From positions 1-57,273 of the forward strand of contig CAMCTJ010000012.1 of the NCBI GenBank assembly GCA_945878405.1: 57,273 bases of DNA, given 5' to 3'. The DNA comes from Bdellovibrio sp. ZAP7. GTDB taxonomy: Bacteria; Bdellovibrionota; FAC87; UBA2466. A program made the translations under genes and the position numbers. Shown piece after piece: positions 16,856 through 25,207 of the stretch. Under the pieces are notes generated by a model. The model saw nothing but the letters and a program-made list of their open reading frames with translations, searched no databases and was not told the DNA's origin. The first letter of the stretch is position 1; every line of letters starts with the position of its first letter.

Positions 16856-17704
16856 TTACTTTTTACGATTTCTGAAGTGTTTGAACAAGACTCGACCGTC
16901 TTGGTCGATAAATTGAACGGTTGATTTATCGGGAGTTAATTCGATATGAGTGAACCCTTCGATGCTGGCTGAAAAAAGTGTTGATTTACCTTTTCCAACT
17001 GGACGTGTTTCCGCTGCTGCCCCACTTATAATAAATTCGGGTTTATATTCTTTTTTTATGTATTCCAAATCATGATCATGTCCAGCCAAATAGAAATGCG
17101 CCTTCTCTTTAATCAGGGGAAGCAGATTCTCTTTTAGCTTCTCACTATCCCCGTGTCCCCCATGAGAAAAAATAGGACGATGGCCCACTACGATTTTCCA
17201 TCGCGCGCGTGACAGGGCCAATGCCTCCTCAAGCCACAATGCTTGTTCCTTATCAAATCGCTCGGCATCGATCACAAAAAAGTCGGCGAAACACTGAGTG
17301 AATCTGTAATATCTTCCAGGAAATTTCCATTTTGGATTTACTTTTGAATACTCCCACTGAGCCTCGATGTTTCCAAAATAGTCATGATTGCCCAAGGTTG
17401 GGTAAAAGGGCACTCCAATGTCTTTATAAGGCAATTCAAATTTCTGTTTCCACTGGGGATCAGTAGGAGAATCCACCCCATTGGGATAAATATTATCCCC
17501 CAAAAGAGCCACAAAATCGCACGTGCCCTGTCGACAGAAGTTGACCATGGAGCTAGCCACTCGATTCTGAGTCGCATTTCCCATCCCGGCGTCACCAAAA
17601 GCGAGAAAGGCGATCTTTTCAGACGTGCACTGAGCATAGGTAACCGTATGAACCAAAAGGATCGTTAGAATTAATCCAACTAGGTGATTTTTACCGATTA
17701 ACAA
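16856..17704 (-). CDS. Secreted acid-phosphatase-like metallophosphoesterase
   Basis: 282 residues with a signal peptide ending around YAQC. The metallophosphoesterase ligands appear in the expected order: GDAG, GDNIYPNG, GNHDYFG, VVGHRPIFSHGGHGD and AGHDHDLEY. The arrangement is closest to tartrate-resistant (type 5) purple acid phosphatases. The start is a TTG at 17704 supported by AGGGGG seven bases upstream. A role in releasing phosphate from extracellular or periplasmic esters is likely. Confidence 0.88.
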   Translation of the reverse strand: MLIGKNHLVGLILTILLVHTVTYAQCTSEKIAFLAFGDAGMGNATQNRVASSMVNFCRQGTCDFVALLGDNIYPNGVDSPTDPQWKQKFELPYKDIGVPFYPTLGNHDYFGNIEAQWEYSKVNPKWKFPGRYYRFTQCFADFFVIDAERFDKEQALWLEEALALSRARWKIVVGHRPIFSHGGHGDSEKLKENLLPLIKEKAHFYLAGHDHDLEYIKKEYKPEFIISGAAAETRPVGKGKSTLFSASIEGFTHIELTPDKSTVQFIDQDGRVLFKHFRNRKK

Positions 17705-17843
17705 TTTTTACCCCCTGCCCCGAAACCAGATTGGTATCAAGAGTTTATGCCTCAGTCCATCGTTTTAATTTATTGCTGCATGTGGCCAACATCAAAAGAA
17801 ATTGGCAGTTCAGTTTTTTAGCCCAATTTACCGATAAAAGTCC

Positions 17844-17855
17844 TGAACGGGTTCA
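17844..17855. promoter_or_regulatory. Short inverted repeat upstream of the SpoIIE-type gene
   Basis: TGAAC-GG-GTTCA, a perfect 5-base palindrome 22 bases before the start codon. It could be an operator or a chance match; no clear promoter hexamers flank it. Confidence 0.25.
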
Positions 17856-17876
17856 ATTTTAGGAACAGGAACAACT

Positions 17877-19814
17877 ATGCGATTATCCCTCAAATACAAG
17901 TTATTGGGCGTCTTTCTGTTGGTTGTGGTGAGCGGTATATCCACTTTCTTCTTTTTTACTCGAAAAACATTTTTACAAGACAAAAAGCTCTTTGTGTTGG
18001 ACTGGAGTTTAACGACATTAAAGGCTAGTACGAGCGAAATTAAATTGGAATTAAAGGGCCGCTTAGATGAATTGCAAGTCATGTTACCTCGACTCTTCTC
18101 CGCTCCCGAGTCTACAGGGGTCAGTGATCCCAAAATAATGCAAGGCTTGTCTAATCGCTCCAGTCAGGAGGTTTTAGCGGTGACTTTTTACCAAGCCACC
18201 GGTGGAAATTACTCACCCATCCGAAGACACACCAATAAGAACCTTCTCGAGAGTTTGGGACTAAAGGCGGAGGCACTCAAGCACTTAGATCAGGTAAGGC
18301 CACTCAGCTCAACGGATTTAGCCAATCAATCACAATTGGTTTTAATTAACCGATCCGTAAGATTAGAAGGAACAACACCCACAAAACAGCTTCCCGTCTT
18401 AACTCTCATTTTCAATGGGAACATGGTGAGTGATCCCTCCTCAGATACTGCTATTGCTGTAGATATGACTCAAGACTTTTTACAAAAGACACTCAAGCAA
18501 TCCGAGTTGGCGACCTTGTTTTTAGTGACTAAGAAAGGCGATCTCGTTAGCCACCCTGATGACGATCAACTTCTCACCTTTTCGGGAAAACCCTTTGATC
18601 ACCCAGTTCTGAAACGGATTCAAACAACTTCACTTCCCAGAGAGGCTCTTGAAATCGAACTCAATAAAGAAGCTTACCTTGCCAACTTAGCCAATACCGG
18701 GATCGGAGACGTTTATTTAGTTTCTCAAATCAAACAAGCGGATGCCTTTCGAGCTCTGAGTATTTTGACTAGGCAATCTTTTGAAATTGGTCTTCTGATT
18801 ATTTCACTAGCACTTATCGCTAGCGTTATATTTTCTGCGAAATTGACGGAAAACATTAAAAAGCTTGAGAGTGCAGCAAGAGAAATTGGAACAGGAAATT
18901 TTGATTTGAAAATGAAGATAAGTTCGGGAGATGAAGTCGAGAAAGTAGCAACAGCTTTTGAATGGATGACCGGAAAGATCGTAAGCTTGCTCAAAGAAAC
19001 TGCAGAGAAAGCTCGAATGGAAGAGGAGCTGGCAACAGCAAGCCTCATTCAAAATACCATTCTCACCCCACCTCAACTTCAAATTGATGCAACCGAAGTC
19101 GTCCCCTTCTACAAATCAGCTTCGGAGTGCGGTGGTGACCTTTGGGATGCTTTTGTGAAAAACAATAAGCTTACTGTTCTTCTAGGGGATGCTACAGGGC
19201 ACGGTGCCCCTGCCGCGATCGTAACCGCGGTAGTAAAAAGCTGTGTCGCTACCTTAACTGAATTTCACACCGGTACCGCACTGACCCCAACAGAAATGCT
19301 CACGCGAATTAACGAAATCGTTTACCGGTCCTGTAAGGGCCAGCTCCTCATGACAATGAGCGTGGCACAACTAGACTTGGATTCGGGGGTTCTCACCCTC
19401 GCTAACGCCGGTCATGAAGCTCCTTTTCATGTTAGGCCCACGAAAACTTTAACTCCTGAGGGCAAGCCTGCTAAACCGAAAACAGATGCACTTTTTGTGC
19501 GCGGTGAACGCCTAGGCTTTCAGGCGAACTCAGTCTATGACAGTCTGACGGTCCAATTGGAGCCGGGAGACACGGTTCTCGTTTATTCTGATGGCATTTC
19601 AGAGGCCAATAATCAGGAGGGAAAGATTTGGGGCGAACGCGCTCTGAAAAACACCTTTGCAGCATTGGCACACGAATCTCTGGAAACCATTAAAAGTTCA
19701 CTCGTCAAGGCTCTTGATGATTTTTCACAAGGGGCCACACAAAAAGACGATATTACTTTCGTTCTTTTTGGATGGAAAAAAACACAGGAAAGAACAACTT
19801 CGAAGGCAGCATGA
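17877..19814 (+). CDS. Membrane sensor SpoIIE/RsbU-type PP2C phosphatase
   Basis: 645 residues. TM1 is at residues about 8-28 and TM2 at about 301-322, enclosing a ~270-residue periplasmic sensor region that looks Cache-like. A HAMP linker follows (KLESAAREIGTGNFDLKMKI), then a PP2C/SpoIIE catalytic domain starting with ATASLIQNTILTPP and carrying the metal motifs SECGGDLWD and LLGDATGHGAPA, plus VYSDGISEA near the end. Such proteins dephosphorylate STAS-domain antagonists in partner-switching systems. The next gene starts within its stop (ATGA). Confidence 0.92.
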   Translation: MRLSLKYKLLGVFLLVVVSGISTFFFFTRKTFLQDKKLFVLDWSLTTLKASTSEIKLELKGRLDELQVMLPRLFSAPESTGVSDPKIMQGLSNRSSQEVLAVTFYQATGGNYSPIRRHTNKNLLESLGLKAEALKHLDQVRPLSSTDLANQSQLVLINRSVRLEGTTPTKQLPVLTLIFNGNMVSDPSSDTAIAVDMTQDFLQKTLKQSELATLFLVTKKGDLVSHPDDDQLLTFSGKPFDHPVLKRIQTTSLPREALEIELNKEAYLANLANTGIGDVYLVSQIKQADAFRALSILTRQSFEIGLLIISLALIASVIFSAKLTENIKKLESAAREIGTGNFDLKMKISSGDEVEKVATAFEWMTGKIVSLLKETAEKARMEEELATASLIQNTILTPPQLQIDATEVVPFYKSASECGGDLWDAFVKNNKLTVLLGDATGHGAPAAIVTAVVKSCVATLTEFHTGTALTPTEMLTRINEIVYRSCKGQLLMTMSVAQLDLDSGVLTLANAGHEAPFHVRPTKTLTPEGKPAKPKTDALFVRGERLGFQANSVYDSLTVQLEPGDTVLVYSDGISEANNQEGKIWGERALKNTFAALAHESLETIKSSLVKALDDFSQGATQKDDITFVLFGWKKTQERTTSKAA

Positions 19815-20536
19815 ACTCCTCACACAAAAAATTAAGTCGATCCGTTCCGGAAATAAAGACGGGACTCTTCTCCAAACAAGAAGGGGCTGAGGCGATTATA
19901 AGTAATATTCGCCATGTTCACTCTTCTCTTTTGGGAAAAAATGATCCCTGCTGGAAAATGACCGACTCAAAATTGAGGAATGCCGTTGGTTCTTATCCTT
20001 GGGAAATCTCGCAGCTAAATGAGTTCACCCTCACCCACAGTAAAAAGCGCTCAGACTGCGTTGAACTTATTGCCTCAACAACTCAGTTTGGGAGTAAGTC
20101 TCAAAATAGAGAGCGCTTGACACTCGTCATGGAAGAACTTCTATCGAATGCCTTTTACCACGCCTACAAAAACCAAGCGAAGCATGACAAGTATGAGCGT
20201 CTTTCGCCCGTCTCTCTGGAACCTGGAGAAGAAATAAGAGTCTCTTTTGGAGAGAACTCAAACGGTTTGCACCTGGCAGTTGAAGATCAGGGGGGAACCC
20301 TCAGTTTTGAGGATTTCAAAAACTGCTTTTCCCGTTGTTTTCACCACACGAAGAAAGACATCACCTTTGATAAAAAACACTCTGGAGCGGGATTAGGATT
20401 GTATCTTCTCTATGAAGTGACCACCCACTTAAATATTTTTGTTGAACAAGGGAAAAAGACGCGGTTTTCAATTTGGCTTTCAAACACGAACCAATTCGAT
20501 CCGGATTCGTTCTCATTTAATTTTTTTGGGGAGTAA
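19811..20536 (+). CDS. Anti-sigma-type HATPase (RsbW-like)
   Basis: 241 residues from an ATG that overlaps the phosphatase stop (ATGA). About 100 N-terminal residues of no known type precede an HATPase_c fold: N-box VMEELLSNAFYHAY, G1 VEDQGG and the ATP lid SGAGLGLYLLYE. There is no His-containing dimerisation domain, so it is a GHKL serine-kinase type (RsbW/SpoIIAB class) rather than a classical sensor kinase. Its expected substrate is the STAS-like protein encoded next. Confidence 0.85.
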   Translation: MNSSHKKLSRSVPEIKTGLFSKQEGAEAIISNIRHVHSSLLGKNDPCWKMTDSKLRNAVGSYPWEISQLNEFTLTHSKKRSDCVELIASTTQFGSKSQNRERLTLVMEELLSNAFYHAYKNQAKHDKYERLSPVSLEPGEEIRVSFGENSNGLHLAVEDQGGTLSFEDFKNCFSRCFHHTKKDITFDKKHSGAGLGLYLLYEVTTHLNIFVEQGKKTRFSIWLSNTNQFDPDSFSFNFFGE

Positions 20537-20539
20537 AAG

Positions 20540-21010
20540 ATGCATAATGATAAATTCAAAGTCGAGAAGGTAGTTGTAAACGGTAAAGAGGAAATTCGGT
20601 TAACTGGGGTGATTGATGAAGATACGGATTTCGGGACTCTTGAAAAGAGTTCGGGGCCCCTCTATTTAAATCTTTCAGGAATAACCGGAATCAACTCGTT
20701 GGGAATAAGGGGATGGGTAAATTTCTGGAAAGCCCATACAGATAAGCCGGTATTTTATGTTGAGTGTCCGCCAGTTATTGTTCGGCAGATGAGTATGATT
20801 CCCAGCTTTTGTGGACACGGAAATGTTGTTTCTGTCTATGCACCCTATATTTGTAATAACTGCGAAGCAGAACAACTTGTTCTCGTCGGATCAGATGAAC
20901 TTGCCTCAAATCCGCCGAAAGTCACCGAATCCTTTTCCTGTACCAAATGCAACTCTGGCGAGATGGAGTTGGATGGAAGTCCAAGGCAATATTTTGCATT
21001 TAAGAAATAA
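20540..21010 (+). CDS. STAS-like antagonist with zinc-ribbon tail
   Basis: 156 residues. Residues about 1-95 resemble a STAS (anti-anti-sigma) domain: KEEIRLTGVIDEDTDF, LYLNLSGITGINSLGIRGW. The segment INSLG places Ser53 where SpoIIAA/RsbV is phosphorylated. Residues 101-140 hold two CxxC pairs (C105/C108 and C134/C137), a zinc-ribbon-like insert absent from typical STAS proteins. The gene lies 3 bases after the HATPase gene. I infer that it is the switch protein; the zinc ribbon may add a second partner or redox input. Confidence 0.72.
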   Translation: MHNDKFKVEKVVVNGKEEIRLTGVIDEDTDFGTLEKSSGPLYLNLSGITGINSLGIRGWVNFWKAHTDKPVFYVECPPVIVRQMSMIPSFCGHGNVVSVYAPYICNNCEAEQLVLVGSDELASNPPKVTESFSCTKCNSGEMELDGSPRQYFAFKK

Positions 21011-21015
21011 CCATT

Positions 21016-21963
21016 ATGGGTAATCCGGCCGTACAAATTGTAGCTCCACTGGAAGCGTGGCTTGAAGACTTTAGAAGCACTCTCGAAGTGTTTCTTGACG
21101 CTTATTGTGTCGTGGACATTGCCGGAAAAGTGGTCGACTTCAATTTAGCGTTCACCGAGCTGGTGGGCGAGTCTCACAGAAAAATACTAAAAATAGGTAA
21201 TTTCTCAGATCTTGTTCGCCTCAACTCTGATGTCAACCCGTGTATTAACGTCATGATTTCAGAAAAGGCCTTACGACTGGATGAGGTCTTGGGAAGCACT
21301 AAAGCTTATCCTGACCTTAAGTTAATCATCGGAGCGGTCCCGGTTTTTTCAAAGAGCAGAGAAGTCGTGGGTGCCCTGATCACCCTGCGAAATGTGACTG
21401 CCGAGGCAGTTCTTCTTTCTAAATACGATGAAAAGAAAAAGGACTCAGTAACGGATGGACTGACTACCCTTTACAATAAAGTATACATGGAAGAGACCAT
21501 CACAAAATCCATCAAGAACTCGCTAAGAGATACAAGACCCTTAACTTTGGTCATGTGTGACATCGACCATTTTAAGAAAGTTAACGACAATCATGGACAT
21601 CAAGCCGGTGACTATGTTCTTAAACTTGTAGCTAGCACTTTAAAGAACATGATGCGAGAGACCGATTTTGCAGGTCGCTTCGGCGGCGAAGAATTTGTAG
21701 TTCTCCTAACTAATTGTGGTGAACAAGGGGCCGAAATATTTGCTGAGCGCTTTAGGAAAGGCATCGAATCCAGCTTGTTCATTTTTGAAGGAAAAAGAAT
21801 TCCGGTTACTTTGAGTCAAGGAACAGCAACGCTCAATATGGCATGGCAAGATGGCCTCAATCCAGATACTTTACTGACCGAACTCATTCATCAAGCCGAT
21901 ACCGCTCTTTATCAAGCCAAGAATGCAGGTAGAAATCGGGTTGTCCAATTTAAAAAGCCTTAA
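21016..21963 (+). CDS. Diguanylate cyclase (PAS-GGDEF)
   Basis: 315 residues. Residues about 15-135 form a PAS-like sensor (LDAYCVVDIAGKVVDFN). Residues about 145-312 form a GGDEF domain with DIDHFKKVNDNHGHQAGD and active site GGEEF at 223-227. An inhibitory RxxD site (Arg214-Asp217) stands exactly five residues before it. It should therefore make c-di-GMP and be product-inhibited. It is the last gene of the phosphatase-ATPase-STAS operon and overlaps the convergent S41 protease gene by 14 bases. Confidence 0.92.
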   Translation: MGNPAVQIVAPLEAWLEDFRSTLEVFLDAYCVVDIAGKVVDFNLAFTELVGESHRKILKIGNFSDLVRLNSDVNPCINVMISEKALRLDEVLGSTKAYPDLKLIIGAVPVFSKSREVVGALITLRNVTAEAVLLSKYDEKKKDSVTDGLTTLYNKVYMEETITKSIKNSLRDTRPLTLVMCDIDHFKKVNDNHGHQAGDYVLKLVASTLKNMMRETDFAGRFGGEEFVVLLTNCGEQGAEIFAERFRKGIESSLFIFEGKRIPVTLSQGTATLNMAWQDGLNPDTLLTELIHQADTALYQAKNAGRNRVVQFKKP

Positions 21964-23695
21964 GTTCCAATACCTGATCCGCTATTTCAAACACCTGGGT
22001 AATTTCAGCCTTATCCTTACCACTTTCACGTCTTTGAATACGAGCTACTAAGTTCTGAAACTCACTTTCTTTTTCGTTTATCTCTCTTAACTGGGAAGAA
22101 TCCATCAAGGGTTCCAAATCTCTGGTCTTGAGTGCCTGGGGCTTTGATTCATGGCCAACCGATTTGGTGGATTTATCGGCTAACGAGATATGCGTTTTAA
22201 CTCCCCCGTTTGCTGGGGAGTGGCCCATAGGAGAAAAAAATGCGCTGGTAGTTAACTTTATTACCCCGGTATTTTTTTCTAATTTGAGATTGAGGAAAGG
22301 ATCATTGAGCCGAATCAACTTCTGAACACTTCCCTTACCGAAAGTGGTGGGGCTTCCCACGAGAAGGGCTCTTTGATGATCCTTTAGAGCAGCTGCAAGC
22401 ACTTCCCCTGCGCTGGCTGTTTCCTCATCAACCCAGACGATCAATGGACCCTTATAAATAGGACTTGTAGTCCAGTCCGCTTTCAAAGTACGTAGTTCTT
22501 CTCGATCCTTAATCCCCACGACTTCTTTGGGTCCCAAGAAAAAACCGGCCATGGTGATTGCTTCTTCTAAATAGCCGCCTGGATTGCCTCTCAAGTCAAG
22601 AATTAAGACATCCAATTTGTCCTCTTCTTGAAGAGATTCAATTTGGTTTTTTAAATCCTCGGCACTACTTCTTTCGCTTTTATCTTCTGAACCCAACCCA
22701 CTTCGCCCGTAAAAACTAGGGACCGAAACGAGTGCAATCTGTTTATCGCCAGCTTTTTTTATTTGTACTGTTGCAACTTTTTTATCTTCAAATACCCGGG
22801 TCGTTCGCTTGAGTGTTTTTACCGCGCGTTCATTTTTACTTTCGATAGTTAGTTTAAGTTCAGTCGCATCATCTCCTTTTAAAAGTTGAGCTGATTGTCG
22901 GAAGCTGAGTTGAGCTAAACTTTTCCCATCCACTTCGAGAATTTCATCACCCGATTTAATCCCAGCCAAATCGGCTGGAGACTGAGCGATGACTTCCGTA
23001 ATTTCTAGTCCTATGGGAGATTTTTCAACTGTGATCCCAACACCGGCAGATTTTCCGGACAGCTCTTCATAAAAATCGCTGAACTCACTTTCTGAAAAAT
23101 AGGTGGAGTACGGGTCCAGAGCGCCTAACATCGATTTTGCCAAAACCGTTTGAGGCTCTAACTCTTCGGGAAATAGAATCTCTCTGGCATCGTAAGGAAC
23201 GCTTTCTAGAAAGGCCTTTTGTCTGAGCGCAAGCTCCTGAGGGTCGGAGGCAAAAGAGGGGTACTTAGCAGGAGAGGCTTTGCGAACCGATTTTGATTTT
23301 GAAACGATCTGAGAATCCAAACGTTTCTTGGCGGCAGTGAGAGTTTGATTAAACCAATTTTTGAAAACCCCACAATCTTTTTTCTGAACTAAGGCACTCC
23401 AGCGTTTTGATACTGTTTTGCTGAGGGCTTGCACTTCAGATTCTAAAAATAAAACGTAGTTGGGATCTAGCTTTTCGGAAAAGAGGACCGCTACCCTTTT
23501 AGCAAACTCAGGATCATTCAGTGAGCTTTGGGTGAATCCGTGATTGTTACGGCTCCAAGAAAAGATCTGAAGGACATCGGAGCAACTTGGGGAATCTAAA
23601 GAAACCCTCTCTTTTTTCTGTCCTACTCCCTTGCCGCAAATAAGAACGCCCAAACCAAGAAAAAACGAAACGAGGAGAATACGCCTATAAAACAA
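21950..23695 (-). CDS. S41 C-terminal processing protease (Prc/CtpA type)
   Basis: About 581 residues from the TTG at 23695, chosen because AGGGGG lies seven bases upstream and it gives a clean export signal (FYRRILLVSFFLGLGVL); a TTG at 23731 would add 12 residues. After a helical region comes a PDZ domain (about 216-293; VIAQSPADLAGIKSGDEIL) and the S41 core: LDLRGNPGGYLEEA, nucleophile Ser428 in ETASAGE and general base Lys454 in FGKGSVQ. The C-terminal helical part resembles Prc/tail-specific proteases. It cleaves exported proteins at their C-termini in the periplasm. Confidence 0.92.
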   Translation of the reverse strand: MFYRRILLVSFFLGLGVLICGKGVGQKKERVSLDSPSCSDVLQIFSWSRNNHGFTQSSLNDPEFAKRVAVLFSEKLDPNYVLFLESEVQALSKTVSKRWSALVQKKDCGVFKNWFNQTLTAAKKRLDSQIVSKSKSVRKASPAKYPSFASDPQELALRQKAFLESVPYDAREILFPEELEPQTVLAKSMLGALDPYSTYFSESEFSDFYEELSGKSAGVGITVEKSPIGLEITEVIAQSPADLAGIKSGDEILEVDGKSLAQLSFRQSAQLLKGDDATELKLTIESKNERAVKTLKRTTRVFEDKKVATVQIKKAGDKQIALVSVPSFYGRSGLGSEDKSERSSAEDLKNQIESLQEEDKLDVLILDLRGNPGGYLEEAITMAGFFLGPKEVVGIKDREELRTLKADWTTSPIYKGPLIVWVDEETASAGEVLAAALKDHQRALLVGSPTTFGKGSVQKLIRLNDPFLNLKLEKNTGVIKLTTSAFFSPMGHSPANGGVKTHISLADKSTKSVGHESKPQALKTRDLEPLMDSSQLREINEKESEFQNLVARIQRRESGKDKAEITQVFEIADQVLELKAF

Positions 23696-23917
23696 CCCTG
23701 TGCCCCCTGTGTTTTTACAGAATACTTTCAACCCGAAATTTAACGCAATGTATCATATTGAGACAGGCTTTTGTAGTGACATTTTAGGCACTTGGCTAAG
23801 TCCCCTGAATGACTGATCGAATATCTGACGAAAAGCAAAATTTCTAGCTTATGGAAAATACAGGGTTTTCCGATAAGAAAAGGACGAATTGTAGAAAGGT
23901 TAGACGGGTTTTTGCTT

Positions 23918-23931
23918 GTGCTTTCAAGCAC
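23918..23931. promoter_or_regulatory. Palindrome upstream of the Tad promoter
   Basis: GTGCTT-TC-AAGCAC, perfect 6-base arms, 18 bases upstream of the -35 hexamer: a position suited to an activator. No family assigned. Confidence 0.35.
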
Positions 23932-23933
23932 TT

Positions 23934-23955
23934 AGGTCATGTACCGTTTTGACCT
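23934..23955. promoter_or_regulatory. Inverted repeat overlapping the Tad -35
   Basis: AGGTCA-N10-TGACCT, perfect 6-base arms one helical turn apart. The right arm covers the -35 hexamer, so a dimeric repressor bound here would block the promoter. No known regulator is assigned. Confidence 0.45.
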
Positions 23956-23977
23956 GGGGCTCAGGAGTTGCTACACT
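23949..23977 (+). promoter_or_regulatory. Sigma70-type promoter of the Flp/Tad operon
   Basis: TTGACC and TACACT separated by exactly 17 bases; the predicted transcript start is about 58 bases before the first pilin ATG. The -35 is 5 of 6 and the -10 is 4 of 6. It is the best promoter match in the window and directly precedes a co-directional gene run. Confidence 0.65.
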
Positions 23978-24041
23978 AAGAATATAGAACGTTGCGTCAT
24001 AACAACTTAAAGAACCAAACAACTGGTAAGGAGTAACAACT

Positions 24042-24233
24042 ATGTTGAAGCAATTCCTAAAAGACGAGCAAGGACAGACAACGGTCGAATACCTATTGAT
24101 CATTGCCGTAGTGGTAGTGGTGATCAGTGTGCTCGGTAAGCAAATGCAACAGAGAATTGGTCAGCTCACAAACCAAATCTTTGATCAAATCGGTGGAACC
24201 GTTAATGGAATCATGAAAGGTGCGGCTCGATAA
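24042..24233 (+). CDS. flp: Flp-type major pilin candidate
   Basis: 63 residues with a class III prepilin signal: a basic leader (MLKQFLKDEQG), cleavage after Gly, then QTTVEYLLIIAVVVVVISVL with Glu at +5 and Tyr at +6, the Flp hallmark. The mature pilin is about 52 residues. AAGGAG precedes the ATG. As the first gene after the promoter it is the likely major pilin subunit, processed by the peptidase encoded at 24502. Confidence 0.92.
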   Translation: MLKQFLKDEQGQTTVEYLLIIAVVVVVISVLGKQMQQRIGQLTNQIFDQIGGTVNGIMKGAAR

Positions 24234-24259
24234 AAAGTGCCGCTCCCGCAAGGAGAATG

Positions 24260-24451
24260 ATGAACGTTAGGGGCATCCTTAAGAAAACTCGTGGGCAAAG
24301 CACCGTCGAGTACATTCTTCTGGTTGCCTTTGGTGCCATCTTATCCGCGCAATTGGTGAGTTTCTTTAATGGTGTTTTTAATGAGGGCTTGCAAGAGCTT
24401 GAAAAAAACATCGAAATTGAAACTCGCACGGGTGAGAAATTTACCCGCTGA
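24260..24451 (+). CDS. Second Flp-type pilin
   Basis: 63 residues with leader MNVRGILKKTRG, predicted cleavage before QSTVEYILLVAFGAIL, and Glu-Tyr at +5/+6. I chose the second of two adjacent ATGs (24260) because AAGGAG is too close to the first. The mature tail is acidic (LQELEKNIEIET), unlike the first pilin, suggesting a minor or alternative subunit. Confidence 0.85.
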   Translation: MNVRGILKKTRGQSTVEYILLVAFGAILSAQLVSFFNGVFNEGLQELEKNIEIETRTGEKFTR

Positions 24452-24501
24452 TGTCTGTTCATAGGGCTCGTCTGGCTTCCTAAGTAACGTAAGGGGGACG
24501 T

Positions 24502-24966
24502 ATGGCCGGAGCTTTGGAAATAGGATTGTGGTGCTTGCTTTTTGTGGCAAGTGTCACCGATCTACTTTGGGGCAAAATCTTTAATGCTCTTACCTTTCCC
24601 TTTTTAGTGGTGGGGTTGGGGCTACGTTACTTTTCTTTCGGATGGGAAGATCTGAGCATTGGTCTTCTCGCAGTCGGTACGGCAGTACTTGTTTTTTTTC
24701 CCCTTTATTACGCACACATCATGGCAGCTGGCGATGTGAAACTCCTCATGGCCGCCGGAGCCTGGCTCAATCCTTCACAAACTTTGAAATTAGCCGCTCT
24801 TACGATTGTTATTGGAGCCCTGGCAGGAATCCTTATTCGTTTATTTAGAAATGGTCTCAAAGATTTGTTTCGCTCAAAACTCACTCGAATCCCATTTGCG
24901 CCAGCTTTTCTATGTGCTTTTTCAGTTTTAAAAATAGCGGAGACTCGTGGATGGACACTCCATTAA
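24502..24966 (+). CDS. cpaA: Prepilin peptidase (TadV/CpaA, A24 family)
   Basis: 154 residues with four to five membrane helices. The two aspartates of the A24 aspartic peptidase active site are visible: VTDLLWGKIFN in the first loop and MAAGDVKLLMA (the GxGD motif, here AAGD). The short form lacks the methyltransferase domain of PilD-like enzymes, as usual in Tad systems. It should cleave the class III leaders of the surrounding pilin-like proteins. Its 3' end overlaps the next gene by 16 bases. Confidence 0.9.
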   Translation: MAGALEIGLWCLLFVASVTDLLWGKIFNALTFPFLVVGLGLRYFSFGWEDLSIGLLAVGTAVLVFFPLYYAHIMAAGDVKLLMAAGAWLNPSQTLKLAALTIVIGALAGILIRLFRNGLKDLFRSKLTRIPFAPAFLCAFSVLKIAETRGWTLH

Positions 24967-25199
24967 AAAATAAAAGAGGGCAAACAGTAGTTGAATTTCT
25001 ACTTTTGACTCTTGCTGCGGCGGCGACCGCCTTCTTTGTCCTTCCAGAATTTGGAACATTCACCGTTAAAACCATCGAAGACATTCGATCGAAGTTGGGG
25101 AGCGTGGCAAAAGATGGGGAACTTTCTGAAACTGAAAAGCAACCTGGACAAAGAGGACATCCCTCAAATCCGGAGAGGTTCAAAGCTTTGCATTTTTAG
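24951..25199 (+). CDS. Pilin-like small protein with prepilin signal
   Basis: 82 residues from an ATG inside the end of the peptidase gene. Leader MDTPLKNKRG is followed by QTVVEFLLLTLAAAATAFFV, a prepilin-like N-terminus with Glu-Phe at +5/+6. The mature part is charged and ends in a Pro/Arg-rich tail. It is too short for a typical TadE/TadF; a minor pilin is the best guess. Confidence 0.75.
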   Translation: MDTPLKNKRGQTVVEFLLLTLAAAATAFFVLPEFGTFTVKTIEDIRSKLGSVAKDGELSETEKQPGQRGHPSNPERFKALHF

Positions 25200-25207
25200 A
25201 GGAGAGA

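Larger units (their letters stand above)
23696..24041. other. Regulatory intergenic region upstream of the Flp/Tad locus
   Basis: 346 bases between the divergent protease gene and the first pilin gene. It holds the palindrome at 23918-23931, the inverted repeat at 23934-23955, the promoter at 23949-23977 and the AAGGAG of the pilin gene. The protease-proximal half has a 63-codon minus-strand open frame that looks non-coding. Confidence 0.7.

Noticed and set aside
23740-23931. 63-codon minus-strand open frame upstream of the Tad promoter
   Set aside because: No ribosome site, non-protein-like composition, and it overlaps regulatory repeats.
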